A stretch of 64,000 nt of DNA from an uncultured bacterium (GTDB lineage Bacteria > Cyanobacteriota > Vampirovibrionia > Gastranaerophilales > Gastranaerophilaceae), in assembly GCA_905216055.1 (NCBI GenBank), contig CAJMSH010000002.1, forward strand, positions 186,001-250,000. The letters are read 5' to 3'. Of this stretch, positions 1-8,872 are shown piece by piece. The position numbers were made by a program, and so were the translations under genes. How positions within the stretch are numbered: position 1 is the first letter of the stretch; every line of letters begins with the position of its first letter. Below the pieces are notes generated by a model. That model made no database searches. It was not told the origin of the DNA and saw nothing but the letters and a program-made list of their open reading frames with translations.

Positions 1-430
1 CTCCATTTGCAATAAGACAATCATCTCCAATATTAACAGATATACCTGATTTGTCCGTACTTGCAATAAAAATTCCCCTAATAAAATTGTTTTTACCAAT
101 ATTTATATTGGACTCTGATGCAGTAGCGCAGATATGTGAATTAGCTATACGATGTTTTGACCCGCCTATACTAACGCATACGTTATCTCCACAAGTTATT
201 GTTGTATTTTCAAATTTTGGGCAAGGCTTGTGAATTCTAATAACAGAATTTGCGCCACGAAAATCAACTTTTAATCCATTTATTTTTTCAACTCTGGTTT
301 CATTGCCTTTTTCATCAATTAACAATATTTTATTATTTTGAAATGCTAAACGATTTCTAAAACGAACTTTTATACCAAAAATATTTATTTTAAATGAATG
401 ATTTGCTGTACCTTTTTCTATAATTTTCAA
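1..430 (-). CDS. Acyltransferase-like protein, left-handed beta-helix type (partial)
   Basis: Translated by eye: an open minus-strand frame runs from a TTG at 428-430 off the left edge (143 codons seen). It starts KIIEKGTANHSF, then INIFGIKVRF (about residues 15-24), then imperfect hexapeptide-like turns such as NTTITCGDNVCVSIGG and NINIGKNNFIRG. This is the N-terminal half of a serine O-acetyltransferase/CatB-type left-handed beta-helix, used in surface polysaccharides to acetylate a sugar with acetyl-CoA. The catalytic region lies outside the window. No ATG is in frame; an ATG at 440-438 is in another frame and soon stops, so TTG is the best start. The neighbouring glycosyltransferase shares the NIFGxxxxF segment, suggesting one glycan locus. 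The exact substrate cannot be told. Confidence 0.6.
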   Translation of the reverse strand, partial: MKIIEKGTANHSFKINIFGIKVRFRNRLAFQNNKILLIDEKGNETRVEKINGLKVDFRGANSVIRIHKPCPKFENTTITCGDNVCVSIGGSKHRIANSHICATASESNINIGKNNFIRGIFIASTDKSGISVNIGDDCLIANG

Positions 431-585
431 TCTTCCACATCCTATAATATATATATTATTACACTCAAAAAGATTTATAATAAATTAGCCATAAGGCTAT
501 TTATAGAAATTAATTGAAAAATAATTATACAAAGACTAAAAACAAAAATCTATCACTCTAAAGAATAATATTTTCGCGTACGAGA

Positions 586-1527
586 TTATTCAATTGTAGC
601 AATAATTTGTTCATAATACTTTTTGTCTTTACAAGGAACAATGTGGCTTTTATTACGTTCTTCATTGAATACAATTTTCCCTTCAATCGGGATACTCTTT
701 GTCGCTTTTCTTAAAAACCACTCATACATAGTATCAACATGTCCTACATCTAATGCTCTAAACCCTGATTGAGAAAGATCGTAGGCTAGAATTGTCGCAG
801 TAGGGCCAAGTGCAATTATATACAATTCAGCTTTTGCATTTTTGCAGGCATTTAATATTTCATCATATTTTGAAAAAGCATCTTTTATCGGGCATATAAT
901 TCGTCTTATCGACTTTGTATTGGAGAATAAGTCGTTTCCTATACCTAGTCTGCTTCCTGCTCCTTCAACTATCACAATATCCTTATCATTCCATAATTTT
1001 TTCAAATTATTATAATAGTCATTTCCCTTTGTTTCACTTGAGAATTTTGACTGTCGGGTTAAAAAAGCGTCACCGTATGATTTTTCAAAATTTATATATT
1101 TATATAAAAAATCTCTGCTAGAAATTAACACACGTCTAAAATAATCACTCGGACAATATCCAAATACATCAGGAATACCAACCATCAAATTATCAAAATT
1201 ATTAGTTAAAACTTCACATAATCGTTTTGAAAGCTTTGCATCATACTGTTGAAAATTAATACTTTCACCCATCATTATTTTAAATTCACCATCTCCAAAA
1301 CGAGCCAAAGACTTTTCAGAATCAATAAGTTCATACATTGTATCATACAAATTTAAAACTTTTGGCAATTTCACATTTTGCAGAGTTCTCGGATCAGCCA
1401 GTTCATATAAAAGATTTGCGAATTTTTCATCCATTTTATTTTTATTCACTGGTAATCGAAATTTCAAGCGTAAACCAAATATATTAACTATTAACCTTCC
1501 AGTAAGCTTATTCTTTTTAATAAACAC
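586..1527 (-). CDS. GT-D fold glycosyltransferase (DUF1792 / SP_1767 type)
   Basis: A 313-residue cytosolic protein resembling the DUF1792 (GT-D) glycosyltransferases, which add glucose to protein-linked glycans in streptococci. The hallmark DxE appears as RFGDGE at residues 76-81. Downstream are a conserved VGIPDVFGY segment, EGAGSRLGIGNDLF and a C-terminal ALGPTATILAYDLSQSGFRALDVGH, which fit the nucleotide-sugar part of the fold. The N-terminus carries VNIFGLRLKF (residues 14-23), a short segment shared with the acyltransferase-like protein next to it. The start is GTG at 1527, with AGGAG eight bases upstream. No membrane segment or signal peptide is visible. Role inferred: a step in capsule or protein-glycan assembly. 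Acceptor and donor are unknown. Confidence 0.8.
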   Translation of the reverse strand: MFIKKNKLTGRLIVNIFGLRLKFRLPVNKNKMDEKFANLLYELADPRTLQNVKLPKVLNLYDTMYELIDSEKSLARFGDGEFKIMMGESINFQQYDAKLSKRLCEVLTNNFDNLMVGIPDVFGYCPSDYFRRVLISSRDFLYKYINFEKSYGDAFLTRQSKFSSETKGNDYYNNLKKLWNDKDIVIVEGAGSRLGIGNDLFSNTKSIRRIICPIKDAFSKYDEILNACKNAKAELYIIALGPTATILAYDLSQSGFRALDVGHVDTMYEWFLRKATKSIPIEGKIVFNEERNKSHIVPCKDKKYYEQIIATIE

Positions 1528-1596
1528 AAAAATTTCTCCTTAATTACTTGTTATTATATCACAAATTGTTAACATTTTAGCCATGCCTGTCTTAAA

Positions 1597-1602
1597 TATA
1601 GT
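1597..1602 (+). promoter_or_regulatory. Candidate -10 element just upstream of a start codon
   Basis: TATAGT lies 11 bases before the ATG at 1614, and no Shine-Dalgarno sequence lies between. If used, the mRNA would start within about five bases of the ATG. No convincing -35 is visible. dnaA has the same TATAGT at the same 11-base spacing. Confidence 0.35.
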
Positions 1603-1613
1603 TAAATATAAAT

Positions 1614-1958
1614 ATGAGTGATGAAATTAACAAAAAAGTTATTGATATATTTTCAAAGCATAATAATAATGTTTCAGAAGAAACTAAAGAAAAAGTAAAA
1701 TATTATGCAGGATTCAGTTATGTTAGAATAGACAAAGACCATAACGGTAACAAATTTATTCCTGAACACTTGTTAAAATATGCAGAAAAATGCCATTATA
1801 TAGTCCGAGTAATGAGAGAATATAAAGGGGAAACAGTACTTTATAATTATGATGTGCCAAACAGTGACCTTTTTAAATTTATGAAATCTTTTGAAGAAAA
1901 TACTCTTGATGGCACTATAATTGAAATAGATAAATATTTCCCGGAGGATTTAGCATAA
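1614..1958 (+). CDS. Small conserved-looking protein, function unknown
   Basis: A 114-residue soluble, charged protein (start MSDEINKKVIDIFSKHNNN). It has no signal peptide, membrane segment or family motif I recognise. It ends three bases before the radical SAM gene at 1962, whose ribosome-binding site (GGAGG) lies in its last codons, so the two are probably co-transcribed and translationally coupled. No Shine-Dalgarno precedes its own ATG; an AT-rich -10-like hexamer 11 bases upstream hints at a near-leaderless mRNA. The position suggests an accessory role to the radical SAM/RNase E operon, but nothing in the sequence proves it. Confidence 0.7.
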   Translation: MSDEINKKVIDIFSKHNNNVSEETKEKVKYYAGFSYVRIDKDHNGNKFIPEHLLKYAEKCHYIVRVMREYKGETVLYNYDVPNSDLFKFMKSFEENTLDGTIIEIDKYFPEDLA

Positions 1959-1961
1959 CAA

Positions 1962-4526
1962 ATGAATTGTTTTTTTAGAGAAAATCACGAAGCCTTATAT
2001 AAATGCAATAAACCTTATCAATACGTAGGTGGAGAATTTCTTTCCTATAACAAAGATTTTGATTCTGCAAAAGTCAGATTTGCACTTGCATTCCCTGATA
2101 AATATGAAATAGGTATAAGCAATTTAGGACTTAGAGTATTATATGATTTAATCAATAAACAGCCCAATTTTATGGCAGACAGAGTTTACGCACCGGAAGC
2201 CGACTTTCAGCCCAAACTTTTATATGGACTTGAGAGTAAACGTTATGTAAAAGATTTTGATGCAATTGGATTTTCTCTGCAATATGAAATGGCATATCCG
2301 ACAGTTTTAAAAATGCTTGAAATGGCAGGAATTCCTTATCGTAATGATATGAGAGGAAATAATGATCCGATTGTTATTGCAGGCGGTCCTTGTGCATTTA
2401 ACCCATTACCCGTTCAAGATTTTATTGACGTTTTTATGATCGGTGACGGAGAAGATAGCATTGTTGAAGTTTGCGAAATTTTAGAAAAAACAAAAGGCTT
2501 GCCAAGAAAAGACAGAATTGAAGCACTTTGCGAAGGTGAAAATTCCGGCCGATGGTCAGCTTCAATTGGCGGAACGGTTACAAAGAGAATTGCTCAATTA
2601 AAATACGATACAGCTTTAAAATCTTATCCAATACCATTTTCAACCTCAGTCCAAGATAGGGCCGTTGTAGAAATAAGACGAGGCTGCGGAAGAATGTGTC
2701 GTTTTTGTCAACCCGGACACGTTACTTTGCCGATTAGAGAAAGAGAAGCGGAAGATATTATAAAAATAGCAAAAGAGCTTGTAAAAAATACAGGATATGA
2801 TGAATATTCACTACTTTCGCTTTCATCAAACGATTATAAAAATATTAACGAAGTAATAAAAGAGCTTGCAGTTGATTTTAATGAAAAGAAAATTTCCGTA
2901 TCACTTCCAAGCCAAAGAATTGACGGCTTTAACCTTGAGCTTGCAAACCTTGTACAAAGTGTCAGAAAATCCACAATGACACTTGCTCCTGAAGCAGGAA
3001 GCCAAAGACTAAGAAACGTTATCAAAAAAAATATTACAGAAGAACAAATTTTAAATGCGGTATTAACCCTCTATGAAAACGGTTGGTCAAAAATCAAATT
3101 CTATTTTATCTGCGGACTTCCGACAGAAACCTTAGAAGATATGGACGAAATGGCAGAACTTTTGAATAGAATAAAATACCGTTGCCGCCAAATCAAAAGA
3201 GAAAAAGGAATAAATCACGGACTTGATATAACCTGCACTTTATCAATTTTTGTTCCAAAACCTTTCACGCCATTCCAATGGCACGGACAAATGTGTTTGG
3301 AAAAAGTTGATGAACATATTCGCTATTTAAGAGAAAAAACTGCACACATTAAAGGACTAAAAATTAATTATCACGAGGATACAATCTCTCAAATTGAAGC
3401 GGTTTTAACAAGAGGCGACAAATCTCTTTGCAAATATATTGAAGCTCTTTATAAAAAAGGCTGCTACTTAGATGCGTGGGGAGAATACTTTAAAAAAGAA
3501 GTTTGGCACGACACTGCAAAAGAGCTTGGAATTAATCTTGCAGAGCTTGCTCAAAAGCAATATTCAACAGAAGAAAATCTTCCTTGGGATTTTATAAATA
3601 TCGGTGTTGACAAAGAATGGTTTATAAACGAATACAAAACAGCACTTTCAGAACAAAATTCAACAGATACACCAACAATTGTTCCGACCTGCGAAACAAA
3701 ATGTGTAAACTGCGGAGTTTGCAAAAACCTAAAAACTCACAAAATACTTGCAAAACCCTTTAGAGCAAGTGAAAAAGCTCAAAACTTAAAAATTGAAATA
3801 AAAGATCCCAAAACAATAAACGGCTATGATAGAGAAATCTATAAATATAGAATTAAATTAACAAAAACTGGTATTTTAAAATATTTTTCACATTTGGATT
3901 GGCAAAACACATTTTTTAAAGCACTTGCCAGAACCGACTTGAATATTGTATATTCACTAGGCTACAACCCATCAATGAAGGTATCAATGGGAATAGCATT
4001 ACCTCTGTTTGCAGAAAGTGAGTGCGAACTTGTAGATATTGAATTATTTGACAATATTTCAACAGATGAACTCAAACTAAAGTTAGAGAAAGTCTTACCG
4101 GAACAATCAAGAGTAATAAGTATTGTAAAAATAGAAAAAAATGCACCTGCGATTGATATAACAGCTCAATGGGCAGAATATAAAATTGATATTTTTAGCA
4201 AATCACTTTACGATTTTGAAAATTTACGATATAATACAGACAAAGTTTTATCTTCCAAAGAAATTTTTATTGAGAAGAAAAACAAAAAAGGTTTAATCAA
4301 AAAAACAGACATTAAAAAGTCAATAAAATCATATAGATTTGAAGGCGAAAGTCTGTTCATAGTGTTAAAAAGCGGGCAATCCGCAATTAATCAAAAAGAC
4401 GGGACGACAGAAGAGGGAATTCCCGCACTGAGAGCAGATGTTTTAATGAATTTAATTGCACCCGATGTAACCTTTGATATTAAGCGTATTCGCTTTTTTG
4501 ACAAAGATTTTAAAAAATTACAGTAA
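1962..4526 (+). CDS. B12-binding-like radical SAM protein fused to DUF2344 domain
   Basis: An 854-residue protein with the architecture of the TIGR03960 radical SAM family joined to a TIGR03936/DUF2344 C-terminus. The N-terminal part (about 20-200) resembles the B12-binding-like region. The radical SAM core begins with CxxxCxxC at C242, C246 and C249 (RRGCGRMCRFC), which binds the SAM-cleaving [4Fe-4S] cluster. A second cysteine group, CETKCVNCGVC, lies near residue 580. The DUF2344 part starts at about 625 (YRIKLTKTGILKYFSHLDW). The family commonly sits beside RNase E/G, as here (12 bases to the next start), and has been linked to RNA or tRNA modification, but its reaction is not established. 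Length is normal for the fused form, and all cluster cysteines are present. Confidence 0.92.
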   Translation: MNCFFRENHEALYKCNKPYQYVGGEFLSYNKDFDSAKVRFALAFPDKYEIGISNLGLRVLYDLINKQPNFMADRVYAPEADFQPKLLYGLESKRYVKDFDAIGFSLQYEMAYPTVLKMLEMAGIPYRNDMRGNNDPIVIAGGPCAFNPLPVQDFIDVFMIGDGEDSIVEVCEILEKTKGLPRKDRIEALCEGENSGRWSASIGGTVTKRIAQLKYDTALKSYPIPFSTSVQDRAVVEIRRGCGRMCRFCQPGHVTLPIREREAEDIIKIAKELVKNTGYDEYSLLSLSSNDYKNINEVIKELAVDFNEKKISVSLPSQRIDGFNLELANLVQSVRKSTMTLAPEAGSQRLRNVIKKNITEEQILNAVLTLYENGWSKIKFYFICGLPTETLEDMDEMAELLNRIKYRCRQIKREKGINHGLDITCTLSIFVPKPFTPFQWHGQMCLEKVDEHIRYLREKTAHIKGLKINYHEDTISQIEAVLTRGDKSLCKYIEALYKKGCYLDAWGEYFKKEVWHDTAKELGINLAELAQKQYSTEENLPWDFINIGVDKEWFINEYKTALSEQNSTDTPTIVPTCETKCVNCGVCKNLKTHKILAKPFRASEKAQNLKIEIKDPKTINGYDREIYKYRIKLTKTGILKYFSHLDWQNTFFKALARTDLNIVYSLGYNPSMKVSMGIALPLFAESECELVDIELFDNISTDELKLKLEKVLPEQSRVISIVKIEKNAPAIDITAQWAEYKIDIFSKSLYDFENLRYNTDKVLSSKEIFIEKKNKKGLIKKTDIKKSIKSYRFEGESLFIVLKSGQSAINQKDGTTEEGIPALRADVLMNLIAPDVTFDIKRIRFFDKDFKKLQ

Positions 4527-4538
4527 AGGATTTTATTT

Positions 4539-6392
4539 ATGACAAACGACAAACACAACAAAAACGGAAATGTTGAGAAAAAAATCATCATTGCTGAACG
4601 GGACAACATTGCCGCAGTAATGGAAAACGGTAAAGTAACCGACTTTTTTATTTCAAGAGGAGAAGTAATTTTAGGAGATGTTTACCTCGCAACAGTTGAT
4701 AACATCTTACCAAGTATTGATGCTGCATTCGTTAACGTAGGCACTGATAAAATGGGCTTTTTACACGCACAAGATGTTATGGGAAAAGGTGCTCTAAAAG
4801 ACAAACTTACTCCAAAACAAAGACTTATTGTACAAGTTGTAAAAGAACCGACAGGTCATAAAGGACCAAGAGTTACAACAGAAATAAGCTTGCCGGGAAG
4901 ATTTTTGGTATTAATGCCTTATGAACCGGGTATCAGCATAAGTAAAAAAATTGAAAATTCAAAAGAAAGAGCAAGACTAAAATCAGTTGTTAGCCTTATC
5001 AAACCTGTTGGAGTAGGCGTAATTATCAGAACTGAAGCAGAAGGTCAATCAGAAGCTGATATCCAAGAAGATTTGGAAATCTTACTTGAAAAATGGAACA
5101 ACATAATTACGGCTGCAGAAACAATGACACCTCCAAATCTTTTGTATAGAGATCAAGACTTGTTATATAGAACAATTAGAGAAGCTTGCACGGAAGATGT
5201 AAAAGAAATCGTTGTAGATACAGCTTTTGCAATGCAAAGAGTTCAAAATATTTTGCAAAACTGGCACATGAATAAAAATGTTCAAGTAACTCTTTACAAA
5301 GGAACAGAACCGCTTTTAATTGCAACAGATGTACACAAAGAAATAAAAGCAGCTTTGAATGTAAAAGTTAATATGCCATCAGGCGGATATCTGTTTATTC
5401 AACAAACTGAAGCTTTGACAGTAATTGACGTAAACAGCGGTAAATTTACAAGTTCTTCAACTCAAGATGAAACAATTTTAAAAACAAATATTGAAGCAGT
5501 ACATGAAATTGCAAGACAATTAAGATTAAGAAACATCGGCGGAATGATTATCGTAGACTTTATTGATATGATGTCACGAGCAGATAAGCTTGCAATGCTT
5601 GAAGAACTTGAAATTGCTCTTGAACCTGATAAAGCAAAACCTCAAGTCGGACAAATTTCAGATTTGGGCTTGGTAGAATTAACAAGACACAGACAAGGTC
5701 AATCTCTTTCTGAAATCTTTACAAGAAAATGTCCGCACTGCCAAGGAACAGGTTATTTCATGAACGAATTTAACTTCTCAACTCCAACAGCAGAAGGTGA
5801 ATACAGAGCAAAAGCTGCAAAAATGAAGTTACCTGTAAACAACTTCAAAAAGAATAAAAACAAAAATAACAACAACAATAATCAACCTGTACCTCAACAA
5901 GATAATCAGGTTGCAGAACAACAAGAAATTCAACAAACACCTGAAATAGATGTTGAAAATCCATCTGCTATTGCAATTCAAGAAACAGAAAAACGAGATA
6001 CAAGAAAAAAACGCGGAAACAGAAAAAATAAATTTGAAAAGAAACCGGAAACCGAAAATGTATCAACAACACCATCTGCTGAAGTTGAAACTGCACAAAC
6101 AGTGCTTAAACCAAATGAAGAAATTAAGCCAACAATAGAACCGGAAGCAGAAAAACAACAGGAAACAAATACTCAACCAAAAGAAGAAGAACAATCTCCT
6201 AAACAAACGGTTGAAAAAGAAGTAACAGAAGCTTCTGAAAACACAGAAACACCTGCAGAACCTGCTGAAAAAGAAGTTAAAAAGACACGCAGACCAAATA
6301 GAGGTGCTTCTAAAGCTAAAAAAACAAGAACAAGAAAAACTAAAGAAGCTAAAGAAACACCAGAAACAACAGAGGCAAAAGTTGAAGAATAA
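4539..6392 (+). CDS. rng: Ribonuclease E/G family endoribonuclease
   Basis: A single-strand-specific endoribonuclease for rRNA processing and mRNA decay. Order of parts: an S1-type region (GDVYLATVDNILPSIDAAFVNVG, about 45-70), the DNase I-like catalytic core with metal-binding Asp at about D297 (VIDVNSG) and D340 (IIVDFID), and the zinc-link CPHC at about 398-401. After residue 430 comes a low-complexity tail of about 190 residues, first Asn/Gln-rich, then Lys/Glu-rich, ending in basic KKTRRPNRGASKAKKTRTRKTK-like sequence. The tail could bind RNA or partner enzymes as in RNase E, but its make-up is not that of a known degradosome scaffold. AAGGA lies eight bases before the ATG. It follows the radical SAM gene in one operon. 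Confidence 0.95.
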   Translation: MTNDKHNKNGNVEKKIIIAERDNIAAVMENGKVTDFFISRGEVILGDVYLATVDNILPSIDAAFVNVGTDKMGFLHAQDVMGKGALKDKLTPKQRLIVQVVKEPTGHKGPRVTTEISLPGRFLVLMPYEPGISISKKIENSKERARLKSVVSLIKPVGVGVIIRTEAEGQSEADIQEDLEILLEKWNNIITAAETMTPPNLLYRDQDLLYRTIREACTEDVKEIVVDTAFAMQRVQNILQNWHMNKNVQVTLYKGTEPLLIATDVHKEIKAALNVKVNMPSGGYLFIQQTEALTVIDVNSGKFTSSSTQDETILKTNIEAVHEIARQLRLRNIGGMIIVDFIDMMSRADKLAMLEELEIALEPDKAKPQVGQISDLGLVELTRHRQGQSLSEIFTRKCPHCQGTGYFMNEFNFSTPTAEGEYRAKAAKMKLPVNNFKKNKNKNNNNNNQPVPQQDNQVAEQQEIQQTPEIDVENPSAIAIQETEKRDTRKKRGNRKNKFEKKPETENVSTTPSAEVETAQTVLKPNEEIKPTIEPEAEKQQETNTQPKEEEQSPKQTVEKEVTEASENTETPAEPAEKEVKKTRRPNRGASKAKKTRTRKTKEAKETPETTEAKVEE

Positions 6393-6672
6393 AATATTTA
6401 ATACAATATTTACATTATTATTTTTAACAGCGAATGCGGGCTTGTGCGAACAAACCCGCACAGCTGTAATGCCAAATCCGTTAATAAAATTTGCACTTGC
6501 AATGGGCGGAGTAATTTTATCATCAGTTGTTATTTTGGTCGGCTTAAAAATTTATAAAAAAATCTTTGTTGATAAACGAAATACAAATATAATAAAAGAT
6601 GAAATTTTAAAAACACCAAGAACAACTGAAGAAGCTATTAAATTTTTTATAAACAAAAACAAATTAAATTAA
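6382..6672 (+). CDS. Small exported or inner-membrane protein, unknown function
   Basis: A longer frame opens at 6304, but the better start is TTG at 6382. AGAGG lies about seven bases upstream, and the product then begins with a clean signal-peptide-like sequence (KNKIFNTIFTLLFLTANAGLC). It overlaps the end of the RNase gene by 11 bases, which suggests coupled translation. The 96-residue product has a second hydrophobic stretch (PLIKFALAMGGVILSSVVILVGLKIY) followed by a basic cytosolic-type tail. The Cys at the end of the first hydrophobic segment (AGLC) could be a lipoprotein Cys, but the lipobox is not strong. No known family was recognised. Confidence 0.65.
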   Translation: MKNKIFNTIFTLLFLTANAGLCEQTRTAVMPNPLIKFALAMGGVILSSVVILVGLKIYKKIFVDKRNTNIIKDEILKTPRTTEEAIKFFINKNKLN

Positions 6673-6680
6673 GGTATATT

Positions 6681-6914
6681 ATGAAAAGACAAGCTTTTGG
6701 CGCAATAGATTTATTGATAAGCCTTTTAGTTTCATCCGTAATAATTTTAATAGGCATAAATGCAATAAAAGGCATATCTTCCATTAAATTAAACGGTTCA
6801 TCAGTAAATCAAAAAAGCGTTGAAGAACAAGTTGACAAACAAGTTGAAGATATACAAAATATGCGTCAACAAACAATTGATTATAACAATCAAATGCAAC
6901 AAGATAGTTTTTAA
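6681..6914 (+). CDS. Pilin-like small membrane-anchored protein
   Basis: A 77-residue protein with one N-terminal hydrophobic helix right after a short basic leader (MKRQAFGAIDLLISLLVSSVIILIGINAI), followed by a polar, Gln-rich helical tail. The layout recalls type IV pilin or pseudopilin N-termini, with a Gly before the helix and an acidic residue early in it, but the acidic residue is at +3, not the usual Glu at +5. Assignment to pilins is therefore tentative. AAGG lies a few bases before the ATG. It is the last gene of the plus-strand run that includes RNase E/G. A prepilin peptidase is encoded at 12669. Confidence 0.55.
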   Translation: MKRQAFGAIDLLISLLVSSVIILIGINAIKGISSIKLNGSSVNQKSVEEQVDKQVEDIQNMRQQTIDYNNQMQQDSF

Positions 6915-6938
6915 AATTCCTGTTATGTTTTAACCCAA

Positions 6939-7688
6939 TTATCTTGCTTTTTTCATTGTTTTTTGTAATTCTAATCTTAACTGATTATTTTCCTGTTTCG
7001 AAAGTTTACCCTTAACAGAATAAGGATACTGATTTTCCCTTATTGTGCCATTTGGATCAATCTTATAATCATAACCGTATTTATTTAAATTTTTCTTACT
7101 ATTTTCGAGATAAACATTATTTATCTTCTTATGTTCATTAACACTAAATGACATAACCATATTATTTTTATTTATAAAGCCATATTTTGTTTTTTCTTCA
7201 TTGCTTACATGGTACATATCACTAAGATAAAGATCTACTTTTTCGACTTTTACCGTTTTATCATTTTTTATAGTATTTAATGCAGAATTAACACTTTGCA
7301 CAGCTTCAGATTTTTGAGGGACTACCTTAGCTTTAGAAGTATAATTATTATCTGAAGTTTTTTTCTTCTCTAAATTGTTTTTTCCAACAACATTTCTGGA
7401 GTTTTTATTATTTACTGCCTCTTTTTTTGTAGAAGGGAGATATATTTTTTGCTTTACTTTAAGATTATTCATCTCTTCTATTGTGTCAAACTCATTAATT
7501 TTAGCAATCAATAGCATTCGATTATTAATTTCATTGTTTGTAGCTTTTTTCTTATTTAAATTTTTTTTAGCTAAACTCCATAATGTTTCACCTTTTTTTA
7601 CAGTATGAATTTCTTTATTTTTTACATCAGGCAATTTTGCCATAACAGCATTCAAATAAGCTTGTTGCTTAGAAATTTTATCAACCAT
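6939..7688 (-). CDS. LysM-domain protein
   Basis: A 249-residue protein with one LysM module near residues 29-80 (IHTVKKGETLWSLAKKNL through LKVKQKIYLP). LysM binds N-acetylglucosamine chains such as peptidoglycan. The insertion in the middle of the module (KKKATNNEINNRMLLIAK) makes it slightly longer than usual. No signal peptide is visible, so if it acts on the wall it must leave by another route. After a Lys/Asn-rich linker, the C-terminal 90 residues are of unknown type. A good AGGAG lies six bases before the ATG at 7688. It is transcribed toward the preceding plus-strand operon. Confidence 0.8.
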   Translation of the reverse strand: MVDKISKQQAYLNAVMAKLPDVKNKEIHTVKKGETLWSLAKKNLNKKKATNNEINNRMLLIAKINEFDTIEEMNNLKVKQKIYLPSTKKEAVNNKNSRNVVGKNNLEKKKTSDNNYTSKAKVVPQKSEAVQSVNSALNTIKNDKTVKVEKVDLYLSDMYHVSNEEKTKYGFINKNNMVMSFSVNEHKKINNVYLENSKKNLNKYGYDYKIDPNGTIRENQYPYSVKGKLSKQENNQLRLELQKTMKKAR

Positions 7689-7753
7689 AATATTCTCCTA
7701 TAAAATTCCCCGTATTTTAATAAAAGAAATTATGAGAAAAAAATTGCTTATTA

Positions 7754-8704
7754 TTAACAAATATTAAGTATCTGTTTTTCAACATCAAGTCCTTGTTGTT
7801 TTTGTATAATTTCAATCATTTCTTTAACAATTTTATTATAAGGAGTTGCAATACCATGTTCTAAGCCAAGCTTTATAACAGTACCTGCAAACATTTCAAC
7901 TTCAGTTTTTCTTCCGGCTTCAACGTCTTGAAGCATTGATGTTTTTCCGTCAGGAATCATTTTATTTAAATTTTCGATAGTTTCATCAATCATTACATCT
8001 GTATTTTTAACCCCTTCTGCTTTGGCAACCAACTGAACCTCTTTCATCAGATTTATGGCAAATTCCATACATTTATCATTTTCTAAAAACTCACCGAACG
8101 TAAATCTTAAGATTGCAGTTGTCTGATTTGCCGCAACATTCAACATAAATTTTAACCATAATGAATGAATTATATCCTCAGGAATTTTATAGTTAATCCC
8201 GACACGTTCAAAATATTCTTTAACTCTTTGAACATTATCAAAATCCGCAGAATTTTCAGAACCATAGACAATTGTATTTACATCATCATGAACTATATTT
8301 CTGCCTGCTCTGACAGCACTATGCCCGATAAAATATGAATATAAAAGTTTTTCACGTCCATAAGTTTGAGCAATAATTTTTTCACTTGTAACACCATTCA
8401 AAAGCGACATTATAACAGTATCGTCCTGAACAAAATTTTTAATATTTTCAATTACATCAAACAAACCGTCATATTTTGTAGCTATTATAATTAAGTCTGC
8501 TTTAAAATTGTTATCATCTGGCAATACATAATTAAAATTTAATTCTTTACCGTTAAAAATCGTAGGATTTTTAATATATCTTTCATATCGTTGCTTATCA
8601 ACCAAAACCCTTAAATTTTCAGCATCATAATTTTGGATTTTATTGGCATAAATACTGCCTACTGCCCCTATACCGCATATTAAAACATTTTTTATATCTT
8701 TCAT
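7754..8704 (-). CDS. panE: 2-dehydropantoate 2-reductase family protein
   Basis: An NADPH-dependent reductase of the ketopantoate reductase (PanE/ApbA) family, which makes pantoate for coenzyme A. The Rossmann motif is at the N-terminus (NVLICGIGAVGSIYA). The middle has IIATKYDGL, the usual LLNGVTSEKII segment and the conserved HSLWLKFMLNVAANQTTAIL; the latter two carry the active-site Lys/Asn region. The C-terminus has EAGRKTEVEMFAGTVIKLGLEHGIATPYN, also typical. The frame can start at a GTG at 8722, but ATG at 8704 begins right before the Rossmann strand and is preferred; neither has a clear ribosome site. Other pantothenate genes are not nearby, so a related 2-oxoacid cannot be excluded. 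Confidence 0.85.
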   Translation of the reverse strand: MKDIKNVLICGIGAVGSIYANKIQNYDAENLRVLVDKQRYERYIKNPTIFNGKELNFNYVLPDDNNFKADLIIIATKYDGLFDVIENIKNFVQDDTVIMSLLNGVTSEKIIAQTYGREKLLYSYFIGHSAVRAGRNIVHDDVNTIVYGSENSADFDNVQRVKEYFERVGINYKIPEDIIHSLWLKFMLNVAANQTTAILRFTFGEFLENDKCMEFAINLMKEVQLVAKAEGVKNTDVMIDETIENLNKMIPDGKTSMLQDVEAGRKTEVEMFAGTVIKLGLEHGIATPYNKIVKEMIEIIQKQQGLDVEKQILNIC

Positions 8705-8841
8705 ATTTTTATAATAACACACGAAATCTGAAAAAAAATTATTCTTTATATATATTTAATCCCAATTTGTTAAAAATTGTACACATGGACAAGTTTTAAG
8801 ACAATTTTCAAATAGAAAAACACTTTATAAATATATATTAG

Positions 8842-8865
8842 TAGTGTAGTAAATTTATAGTGTAG
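8842..8865 (+). promoter_or_regulatory. Direct repeat TAGTGTAG upstream of the HD-GYP gene
   Basis: TAGTGTAG occurs at 8842-8849 and 8858-8865, 16 bases apart, just before the ATG at 8873. No Shine-Dalgarno sequence is visible. The tandem arrangement could be a binding site for a regulator, or chance in AT-rich sequence. Confidence 0.3.
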
Positions 8866-8872
8866 AATTCTA

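Noticed and set aside
6063..6461. Minus-strand frame of Cys/Phe-rich protein
   Set aside because: It is the complement of the Lys/Glu-rich tail of the RNase gene; composition is an artefact.
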